Origin: Epinephelus fuscoguttatus
Taxonomy: Eukaryota; Chordata; Actinopteri; Perciformes; Serranidae
Direction of reading: 5' to 3'
Assembly: GCF_011397635.1 (NCBI RefSeq)
Contig: NC_064771.1
Coordinates: forward strand, 15,501,379 to 15,565,378
Length of the DNA stretch: 64,000 nt
Shown here piece after piece: positions 14,561 to 31,769 of the stretch. Numbering within the stretch: the stretch's first letter is position 1; every line of letters starts with the position of its first letter. The notes beneath the pieces are model-generated. The model had not been told where the DNA came from and searched no databases. It saw nothing but the letters and a program-made list of their open reading frames with translations. Made by a program: the position numbers and the translations under genes.

Positions 14561-14879
14561 CAGTAGGCTACATGTTAATTTGAGTGATATTTTGCAGGAT
14601 CTGTGTCCAATCCATCTATGCACCTAAGGGTGGTCTTAGTTTGACCAACAACAACACTTACATAGAACCTAAACATTTAACCCATTAGATAAAGTTGAAT
14701 GCTCAAGAAGACCTAGTTTCTTGATATTTTTGTCTGATTTAGAGACAGTGTTTTATGGCCTATTCATTAGAAAAGTAAGGTGCAAATTTGAATGCAGACA
14801 CTCTATTGTAAAAGGTCCTGCTAACCTAAATCTAGATTAGATTACTAATCTTCATTTAGTAGCTACTAGATTACTAGTG

Positions 14880-15162
14880 ACTCGATGCTGCACTGCTGTG
14901 GGTGCCCATAGCAGTGCGGCACAGAGTCGCCCCCTGCTGGTGTGGCGGCTCACTCTTCACAGACTCTCACCGGAAGTGCTATTCTCTACTCTGTCAGTGC
15001 GGGGAATGCGGCGGGTGAGACCCAGGCAACGCTGTGTACATACAAACTTCTGCCCAAAAAAAAATCAATAAATAGTTTCCTTTCGTCTTTTTGTCCAACG
15101 TTTGGGGGATTTTACCATTTGTGACTACTAACCCGCAGGAAGTACCGCTCACCAAGCTGAAA
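14880..15162 (+). promoter_or_regulatory. kat7 promoter and 5' UTR region
   Basis: GC-richer block upstream of the kat7 start. It contains a near-perfect 28-bp palindrome (14890-14917), a CTCF-like core cgccccctgctgg (about 14928-14940) and an ETS-type site caccggaagtgc (about 14968-14979), all usual for housekeeping promoters. No TATA box is seen. The transcription start was not determined; it is inferred to lie between about 14980 and 15140. Confidence 0.55.
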
Positions 15163-23311
<8,149 letters not shown>

Positions 23312-24046
23312 GCACTAAGATCCTCAGGCTACTGAATGAACTCACCTCCAGCCTCACCAGCCACAAGTAGCCTCGACCTACGAACTGTCAACAAAGACCA
23401 GTGTCCATTCTTTCTTTCATGATTTTACCCTGCTTTATTTGTAACTGAACTTTTTTTTTTTTTTTTTACTTTTATATTTTACTTTCCTTTAGACTTTTAA
23501 GCTCCATACGTTCCAAGTCCAATGATTGTTGACTTTAACATTGTCAATTAACAGCAGAGAATCTTTGTCCTGTTTTAAAACTGCCTACATCTACTAAGCT
23601 TTGAATGTTAAACGATAAATGGTCCAGTGTGGTGGATAACATGAATGTTTTTGCTTTGCTCATGCAAAATAATACATACCTTTAGCAGCATTTACAGGCT
23701 GTTATTTTTATTTCCTTTAAGAAATGTGCGTTTTTGAAGATGGTAGATGTTTTTTTTTTTTGTTTGTTTGTTTGTTTTGGGATTAACACAATAATTGTTA
23801 GCATGAATTGATCAGTAAGCAGAGTGTATTTTGAGGAGTACGATGTATGGTAACGTCTTTGGTTGGTGTAAAATTGTATAGATCTTAATAATGTGTACTT
23901 TTTTTTCCAGCTCCATCAATACAGGATTTGGACCCATTCCTCTGATGAACCTGCCAAACAATGGAAATAATGAATTATAGATATTTTTAATTTGCTCAGA
24001 ATATGATAAAAAAAAATGACAATACCACTGTAAGAATGCACATAGA

Positions 24047-24052
24047 AATAAA
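24047..24052 (+). terminator. kat7 proximal poly(A) signal
   Basis: First AATAAA after the kat7 stop. Cleavage 15-25 bases on would fall on the tac4 stop codon (24067-24069, opposite strand). Confidence 0.5.
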
Positions 24053-24066
24053 ACAACCTCAGGTTT

Positions 24067-25198
24067 TTATACTGATACAATCATACCTTGCTTGAGTGGT
24101 TTCTCCGAAACATCGATCGCAGTGGTTGTCGCAGGTGGAATCCTCCTGGTTAGAGATTCTGTAATAAACAGAAAACCTTTCAACTCAACATTTCAGTGGG
24201 ACTGTATTTGCCTTGCAATTGGAATCATAGCTGTTAAATGTGTATTAGCAATTTGATATTTTTAATATCAATAAAGCTGCTTTGATATTTTGACACGAGT
24301 GTTGGTGTTTGTGCTCACCGCCACTGGAAATGCTTCTTCCCATCAGACCTATGAACACTTTTTTTCCTACAAATGTGAGAAAGATCACACTTACAAAGAA
24401 GCAGTTTTGTGGTTGTAATGCAATAATTATACTAAAGTTGCTAAGGTTACTGTGGAGGAGGAGGTTGGTACAGGCTGCTCTCCCATATATTCCAATCGCC
24501 TTTGGCTGATAATGTGGGTAAACAGCCAGAAAGAGGTGGCTGTATATCTGCGTATACCCTCCATGACACCAGTGAGTCTGAAAGTAACATCAAGCTACTT
24601 ACGTCTGTCTGCATTGGAAGGTTTCTTTATTCCTAAAGGGAAAAAAGAAACCAAAATCAGAAATGTATTTATAGTCATGTACCACCCCAAACCACAGCTC
24701 TAGAAAAGGGGACATTTAAAAACTTTGTCATGCATAGATGAGATTAAAGGCCACCTGAGCGTTTCCCCATGAGTCCATAGAAGCGAAGGGCGTTAGATCT
24801 TTTCATCAGAGTGGCCATTGGGTGGATCAGACCTGCCTCCAGTGATTCATCCTGCCAGGAAAAATCCACACTTTTGATATATTTTTTGTAGTTAAAAAAA
24901 TAATATTGGGATTGTGCCACACAGAAATGAACAGGTGCACTGTTTTACCTAATTTTAGTAGGTAGTTACATTTTTATTTTAATAGTTACATGCATTTACT
25001 GTCTTCATTTATTTTTGACTAAACAAAAATACTCAAAAAACAAAAAAGGAAATAGGGAATTGGTTTAGAATTGTAAATATTTACCTGCCACTCTTTGGGC
25101 AACCCTCTCTCCTCTTCCGCACTGGAAGACAGTGCCTGATCGATTTGCACCAAAGCACAAAAAGTCACAACAACAAGCTGAATCTTCCACTTATCCAT
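24067..25198 (-). CDS. tac4: Tachykinin precursor (preprotachykinin 4-like) with two peptides
   Basis: Secreted neuropeptide or hormone precursor for NK-type G-protein-coupled receptors. Five exons in minus order: 25085-25198, 24755-24851, 24603-24632, 24319-24366, 24067-24158. They total 381 nt (126 residues), with every junction keeping frame. The start is MDKWKIQLVVVTFCALVQID, a plain signal peptide ending near ALSS; an upstream TTG in frame is not needed. Exon 2 holds a canonical peptide: KR, SNALRFYGLM, then GKR (amidation donor plus dibasic cleavage). Exon 4 holds a second tachykinin core, FIGLMGR, preceded by RKKV. FxGLM-amide is the family signature. Exon 5 (TRRIPPATTTAIDVSEKPLK, stop) is unlike anything I know and is the least certain; a donor-like AAGgtatga inside it leaves an alternative end. 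Adjacency to kat7, as in human 17q21.33, argues for tac4 over tac1 or tac3. Confidence 0.85.
24270..24275 (+). terminator. kat7 distal poly(A) signal
   Basis: AATAAA followed 20-45 bases later by a GT-rich element. It lies in a tac4 intron on the opposite strand, so use of it makes kat7 mRNA antisense to tac4 exon 5. Confidence 0.5.
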
Positions 25199-25877
25199 CT
25201 CTTGGCTTTGCTTCTGTATCTCCTCAATCAAAGCAGCTTAAAATAAATTCAAAGATGATATGGTGCAGATGTGATTCAGTGCTATTCTGTCTGCGCCAAC
25301 TGTACCCAGGGTGCATTTATACCAATGCACGCCACGCTGCTCAACTCCTCCCCTCCCAAACACGATAACACACGTCTACATGGCATTTGGAAACACCCAG
25401 ATTTGATATATTTCAATAGGATGTCTCTTTTCAGCTCAGGTATCAAGTACTTTGCGGTTATTACACATTCAATATTTGATGAATCAATTGAACACTGTGT
25501 TCCTTCTGTTGTTCTACAGGTGGAGCCAAGTGTGTAGGTTTAAACGGGGGACAAGGGGGTCCTCTGCATCAATTTATGGTGTAAATGTCTCTAATTTTGT
25601 CAAAATAAAACTCCTCTTCTACCTCCATGTGTTTTTTTCGGGTGGGTGGGGTTGCATATGTTGCACACACAAAAAATCTACATCCATGGTTGGAGCTAAG
25701 ATGTCATACAATGATATACAAGCCAAATTCTAAGAAAGCCTCGCATGTTCAATAATATTAAAGCTTAAATATTTACATTTGACATGCTCACCTTTCATTA
25801 CCATTTTTATTAGATAGCAGGATTGCCACTGGTCTAATTATATCCTCGTGACGTGCACGTGCTTCTTTGATATGACC

Positions 25878-25899
25878 GAGGAGGAGGAGGAGGAGGAGG
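25878..25899. repeat. (GGA)n trinucleotide repeat
   Basis: About seven GGA units, upstream of tac4. The Pro-rich minus-strand ORF over it is a repeat translation. Confidence 0.85.
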
Positions 25900-28440
25900 G
25901 CAGGACATGCAGGCGTGCAGGGTCTTTGACTGATGCTTTGCAAATATGACCATATGCTTTGAAGCGAGTGCTTTATTGGTTAGCCAACTGACTTGGGCAG
26001 CTCCTTCTTGATTTATGAAGCTGGGACACGACACCGATGTGACCTCTGACCTCAGATCTGTATATTAAGACTAGAGTACTGAAAGTTGCATGTAACATTA
26101 ACAGTCAGGGGTCAAGCAGATAATGAAAAAAGTGGCTATTATCTATGAAAGCCTGCAAATGGACAGTTGACATTTCAAGTGCAGTGGAATATGTATGAAA
26201 TGTGTTGCATGTCAAAGCCTGAGTAATGTCAATATTTGTACATTTTTGATTATGCGATATGTCAGTAGGGTTCTTCATTTTCCATCTCCGGAGATGATAA
26301 CACTGTTACTAAACCTTTTTATGATTTTTTAGTAACTTAAATGCTCTGTTCTAATGAAAGAACTCCTGCTATAGAAATTTTTTGAGAGGCTATTACTTAA
26401 CAATCCATGCGCTGTAAGGACGCCCACTCGAAACAAAGCTGACACACACAAATGACAATCAAATGCTTTGATCCACACACAGGTGCTTCTAAAAGCAAGA
26501 AAAGCCCCGGGACAATTAGGCCTGAAAGGCAATTACACCTGAACAGCCCCTCGTGCGCACATATAACCCACGGCTAACATGGAGTGCCAAATCAAAAGAA
26601 ATCAGAGGCACAACATTTGCATATGAAATGGTTTAGTCACAAAGAGCTCCCGTAATGACACAACACTGTATTTCCATGAGACGCAGGGGAGCAGTTCGGT
26701 GGGCCATATCGGTGTTTGCACTCCTCACTGCTGGTGACTCAGTGCAGGTGTTGAGTCTGGTGTTAACCTCATACATTTCACCTTTAAATATGTGACTCCT
26801 TAAGTGTTTCGTTGTCAATCTATAATCTTATATGACATTTCAAGTGATGCACAGCACGTGTAGTCATTTGCATGGGCCTTCTTTAGAGAGCTTTGATTCT
26901 GATGAGCCCAGAAATACGATACCTTGATTGCTGTGGATCACCTTGATGGGATATATAATAAGCCAACCAGGTTTCTGTAACAACTGTAACCTGACAAGTT
27001 TAATTATAATCGCTTTTTATGCGTGTCTGGATCATGCTTGGTTGAAGAGATTGACGGTGCAACATGTGCATCATGCGTCACTATGATGTATTGTTATTGG
27101 TTTTTACTGAGGAAATGAAATAAAGAGTCTATCTCATATCCCCTGCTATCAGACTATCCTTAATTTAGCCAATTACAGGTTGTACCCTGTTTGAGTTGGC
27201 TATGATTTTGAAGTGTTGACTTTACCTGGATAACAACTTTATCAACATGGGCCAGCTCATCAAGTTGAGGTTTTAAATGTGCACTCTACAGATTTTAGAC
27301 ACAAAGTTCAGTTTACTCATCATTTATATTATTATTTTATTACTTCAGGGACATTTTTATGCCTTTATTGGATTGCTGAGTGTGGAGAGATAACAGGAAA
27401 TGAGGGAAGAATGAGATAACAGACACAGGTCCCATAGCCGGACAGGGGGGGAAGGTGGACTATTGCACGCAATGTTTTTGTAAATTATTGATAACTCAGA
27501 ACACTGCTTTGTCACGTTTTGACCCATCCACCCGATACGAACCCAATTTTCTATTAAGCCTTACCAAACTCGCCAACGACTGCGGGTGGATCGATCTACC
27601 GCGCACATCATAGTTCCCGGCAGCCAGACAAAAAGCCTGATGTGGCAGCTGGATATCTTTTAAACCTCTGCCATCTATAAATCAAAATGAAGCTTAATTC
27701 TGTAGTTTTTAGCTGTAGTCTATGTTAATTTCCTCTATTTCAAAAACACAGTCAAAATATTAATAAATGCAAATGCAGCATCATTGGAATTTAAGATTAT
27801 TTCCTTCAACTGAAGGATATTTTTATATACATCATTATTGATAATTGTTCCTATTTACAAAGCAAAACTGAATCTTTGCATTTATGAACCTTTTTGTCAG
27901 TTGTTTGATTGAATGTTTCCCAGTTAACAGGGTGGTGATGGGGTTTCAGAGACTTCATAAAACTTAGATAAAAATAAAACTAAAGATAGATAGCTAGATG
28001 AAAAGTGGGCTACAGTACGAGGATGTGGAAATATATTTCATAATGAATTATATGCCAATATTAAATCAATCTGAAGCATTAAAGGCACAACAATTTTATT
28101 GCCAATGAATATAAGGTTAGAGAAGACAACATCTGCCCGATTTAATGGAACTTCCGGTAAAAGCCACACCCACTTCAGGTCCTGTATCTGAATACACATA
28201 CAGGGACAGATAATTTTTTTGCTTGAGCTGATACAGATGATGATGTTTCAGTGGACAGAGGGGTTGTTATAGCAGGGCTAGCACAGTAGCAGTATGTCAA
28301 AACAACATAGCAACAAATAAGCTAATAATACCTTGCTTTAAAAATTTCAATATTAATGATGCCAGTAAAAAATTAAAAAGTAAAGTAAAAATAAATAAAT
28401 AAATGGCAACTGAAATTGAAAAAAAGTACTCAAAATTACA

Positions 28441-28461
28441 ATGATGATGATGATGATGATG

Positions 28462-28514
<53 letters not shown>
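28441..28514. repeat. (ATG)n-(ATA)n compound microsatellite
   Basis: About seven ATG units pass into about 17 AAT/ATA units. The plus-strand ORF Met-run/Ile-run starting at 28441 is an artefact of this repeat. Poly(A) and ttta runs follow at 28551-28612. Confidence 0.95.
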
Positions 28515-29169
28515 CGAGTATAATTTTTACCTAACTTTTGTCTTTTTTCAAAAAAAAAAAAAAAAAACCCAAACCAAACAAAAAACAATTTATTTATTTA
28601 TTTATTTTTTTTTAACAATTTGTGGGACATTTCTTACCAAGTTGCTCATTGCCTTTCCCCCCATGTTTCTGGAAGAAATCGCACCAATTAGCTGAAGATC
28701 CAAAGGTTTAAATGGAATTTAAATAACGTTTGAAAGCATCACAAGAAAAGTGATGTCGCTCCAGGTTTCAAAGGGTTAAATCAATGGTGCTGCAGGTTAT
28801 ATGAGTGTCCTGAGATAACTTCTGTTTTTTGATACTATATAAATAAAATTAACTTGATTTGACATCGGTCCTTTGAGCCAGATTTTTATTGAACAATAAG
28901 GGCTGTCAAGCTCAGATAAGGTGTATCATGGATTTCTTTTAATTCATTTTTTTTTATTATCTACTAGCCTAAAACTACACATTCACATCAGTTATAGACT
29001 TTTTTAAGTTAATCTGCAATATGCATTAATGTAGATTTGTTAAGGTTTGCGTCACTTAGTTTTTGTAAAAGATTCGAAACTTTATTTAAATCTTTACAGA
29101 AGAAATAAAACGTGACAATGCATTATCATTATGATATACATTTAGTTTAGCCAATAGTAACATGGAATG

Positions 29170-29290
29170 TAAGACGACCGTGAAACGTCCCGCCAATCAG
29201 TGACAGTGGGCGGGGCTTCATGGCCAGCCTTGATATTGGAGCGCGAGAGGTACGGAACAGGTGTGACACCCCGCCGGGATAGAGCTGAAC
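29170..29290 (+). promoter_or_regulatory. CpG-type promoter of an unidentified gene
   Basis: A sharp change to GC-rich sequence with an NF-Y-type CCAAT box (ccaatcag, 29193-29200), a GC box (gggcggggc, 29208-29216) and several CpGs (ccccgccgggat near 29270). No TATA box. Probable transcript start near 29250-29300, with a long 5' leader to 29745. Confidence 0.6.
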
Positions 29291-29745
29291 AACACTGCAA
29301 CCGCATGAAGAACTGTCTGTGTGGGGTGTAGTTATAGTTAGTACAGCTTTAGCCTACGTCGACTATATTAATAAAAAGGTTGTACTTGCCCTAATTAATG
29401 ATGGTAACTGATTTGATTCATCACCCGGCGAGCAGCGGAGTGACCCAAATCAAACACGACAACAGGTGCATTCTGGGTGTGGCTAGCATGCTAAACGCTA
29501 ACAGGCTGTTGGACCTGTTGGGCCTATGTGTTCCGATGATTTTCTACATTCACTGAGGAACTTTTACCTTTAGTTAGGTGTGTGAGGCCTTTCTGCTGTC
29601 TGTGTCTGCAGAGCCTCAGTCAGCTTAGCGTGTTTGTAACCTCTGAGGAACGCCATGGGACAGAGGGGCTGAGTGGACTGGTTATACTGGGACAGAGAGA
29701 TGGAGAGGACTGGTTATATTAGGCTTTAATAATGAAGGAGCAGAG

Positions 29746-29807
29746 ATGAACCTGGAGCACATTTTGGAGGACCTCGCGGTGCTCAAGACTTACAGAGTGA
29801 TGTTCGG
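29746..29807 (+). CDS. Candidate first coding exon of an unrecognised gene
   Basis: An ATG opens MNLEHILEDLAVLKTYRVMF and then runs into a good splice donor (TTCGG|gtgagt), leaving phase 2. It follows a CpG-type promoter and a 450-base leader. A five-codon upstream ORF (ATG at 29732) ends in a TGA that overlaps this ATG (ATGA). I do not recognise the peptide; it is hydrophilic with no signal peptide, and could start an amphipathic helix. No second exon was found in the remaining 34 kb, so the first intron would be very long or the exon is not coding. An alternative is a non-coding first exon. Confidence 0.45.
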
Positions 29808-30351
29808 GTGAGTAAAACAAACTACCCCAAAGAAAGTCTACAACCACCTGGCAAGGTAGCATTGTGTGTGTTCTGATCATATTGGTGGGAAAGAAAACCC
29901 TGTGCCTTGCTTTAGTATGTGTGTTTATGAGCTGTAGCGGATGTGACGTTTATATTGTCCATGTTGTCTGCCCTGCTGTTGTTTTATTCTGCTATTGAGT
30001 CCTTGTTGTAGGCTGTCTCGCTTAATGACACTTGATGCATCCACCACAGTGGCCACAGCTCTTTTTTTGATTGTTGATTAAAGTATTGAGGTTTTTTTTT
30101 TTTTGGGCTAATTCTAGTGAGGCTATACAGAGTAAGTTGATGTGTTTTTATAGTTGATAAACAGTGGTATGCATGGGCGGATTATGAGACAGTGGGCCCC
30201 AGGGCCCAGGCATGCAGAAGGCCCCACCACCTCTCCTACACAGGAGCAAGACACACAGACTTCACAGTTGTTTTTAGCCTTTTTTGTCTTGTTTTGTGTC
30301 TTTTTGTAGTTGTTGCGCATCTCTCTGTGGTTTTGTGTCTGTCTCTTTAGA

Positions 30352-31494
30352 AGAAGAGGATATACTTTATTAATCCCAAATACACACATTAGGGTTGTCA
30401 AAAGTATTGATACTCTGAAAGTATAGATACTCAAACACTGTATCCGGATACAATACTTATTTACAAAAGTATCGATACTAACAGTGCACGCCACCTCAGC
30501 GGCTGTCGGGTGCCCGCGACGGGTCCGACGGACACGCGTTGTGCAGGCAGCGTCTGGCAGGCACAGATCCCTCACTGCATCCCGGCTTGTTGTCGTCGCT
30601 GTGCGTACATGCACACATTTCTGTTGCTGTAATATGGCCACCGTGGCTGCAGGAGGATCAGAGCAGCCTGTTCTGGTCAAAAATGATAAAGGAAAAAGTG
30701 CTCTTTGGAAATATTTAGTGAAGTGAACACAGCACGCTGCAGATGGCAGGTGCAGCCCCTCCCCTCACTAGCAGCTGAGCAGCTGGTGTCGCCAGCATCA
30801 AAATAAAATATAACTTCTAACGTTAATGTGGGAGCTAAGCAGAAAACTTTATCAGTCATGCCCGTCTGTAACATTAATAGACAATGTTAGTTTAACAGGA
30901 CAACACAATTATGTGTCTGAAAAGTTATGTTAACTGTAAAGTCACAGATTGAAGCTGAAAAAACGTTTGGTTTCTCCTGTAACCCCTGGTTCTCTGATCA
31001 CATAGTGAGGTAGAAACAGGAGCATCCTGAGCCTAAACTACCAACTCTATTTGATCAGCAATGAAAATATGGTGCCAGTTCACCAGAAGCACAGAAAATA
31101 AACAGGGCTGTAGATAAATACATTTGTATGGACAGATCTTGTTTCTGGTTGTTATTTATTTTGGGGGGATTTTTTGTTGTCATCATTGATGTTACTGTTC
31201 TGATCTTTATTTAAAAAATGACATGCCTCTTAATTTTTTGCTGCTGTATCGAAAATGGTATCGAGCATTGAATACTTTCCTGGGTATCGATATTGAGTTT
31301 GAAATTTTAGTATCGTGACAACCCTAACACACATATGCACAAACAGGACTTATACAGGGTTTAGGGTTCGGTGCCTTGCTCAGGGGCACCTCGGCAGTGC
31401 TCAGGCGGCAAAGTGGCACCTCTCCAGCCACCAGTCCACGTTCCATATTTGGTCCCTATGGACTGAGCTACTGCTGTACACTGCAACCTAATGT
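30352..31494 (-). mobile_element. tRNA-derived SINE, split by a hAT element
   Basis: Read on the minus strand, the head carries a tRNA-like A box (gtagctcagtccataggga, about 31453-31471), then the body gtgccactttgccgcctgagc and accgaaccctaaa, and a 3' tail gggattaataaagtatat near 30361-30378. The body matches the copy at 1-190. The tail was separated from the body by insertion of the hAT element at 30390-31326. Confidence 0.7.
30390..31326 (+). mobile_element. Non-autonomous hAT transposon with a BED-finger start
   Basis: Perfect 8-bp target duplication acacacat at 30382-30389 and 31327-31334. Ends are tagggttgtca and tgacaaccctaa-type inverted repeats, with several gtatcgata words near both ends. 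An internal ORF begins MATVAAGG and contains KGKSALWKYLVK before a stop at 30726. KSxxWKYF is the opening of a BED zinc finger, as in ZBED/hAT transposases, so this is a deletion derivative of an autonomous hAT. The transposase core is missing. Confidence 0.85.
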
Positions 31495-31769
31495 AGTCGC
31501 TTTGTGTCTCTTTTGTAGTTGTTTTGCGTCTCTGTGGTGGTTTTGAGTCTTTGTGGTCATTTTTTAAATCTCTTTGTAGTTGCTTTGCCCTTTTCTGTAA
31601 TTGTGAGTCTCTATGCAGCTGTTTTGCATCTTGTCATAGTTGTCTTTTGTTTCTCTTTAAGGTCTTTTTAAATCTTTTTCTCCTCAAATGAGATTTTAGC
31701 AGTTAAAGGACAGGGGGCCCTTACACTTTGGGCCCTGTGCCCGTTCAGTAACCCATCCATGGTTGTATG

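Larger units (their letters stand above)
23312..24290 (+). other. kat7 3' UTR
   Basis: Non-coding sequence after the kat7 stop with poly-T and (TTTG)n stretches. It runs to AATAAA at 24047-24052 or the stronger candidate at 24270-24275, which is followed by a GT-rich stretch (gagtgttggtgtttgtg) typical of a cleavage site. The longer form would overlap the last tac4 exon. Confidence 0.65.
25300..29160. other. Intergenic region between tac4 and the next gene
   Basis: No coding exon was recognised. Contents: a (GGA)n run at 25878-25899, AT-rich sequence, microsatellites at 28441-28514, and two GC-mixed non-repetitive stretches (26400-26800 and 26880-27100) that could be conserved non-coding DNA. 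ORFs up to 93 residues here lack any domain I can identify. Confidence 0.5.
30173..31760. mobile_element. TIR element containing a SINE and a hAT element (three-deep nest)
   Basis: The left end atgggcggattatgagaca and the right end ttcagtaacccatccat are inverted copies; inside each end lies a gggccc-rich block. Flanks tggtatgc (30165-30172) and ttgtatgc (31763-31770) match 7 of 8. Internal degenerate ttgtgtctctttgtagt units at 30285-30350 and 31495-31680 belong to the array type seen at 13640-14560. It is interrupted by the SINE at 30352-31494. Its ORFs are not genes. Confidence 0.75.

Noticed and set aside
25019-25231. Upstream in-frame TTG start for tac4 at 25231
   Set aside because: The ATG at 25198 gives a well-formed signal peptide; the extension is hydrophilic and would sit before it.
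28441-28695. Poly-Met/poly-Ile protein
   Set aside because: Pure microsatellite translation.
30123-30680. 185-residue minus-strand ORF
   Set aside because: It spans three nested mobile elements and has no domain; the only protein-like signal there is the BED-like start on the plus strand.
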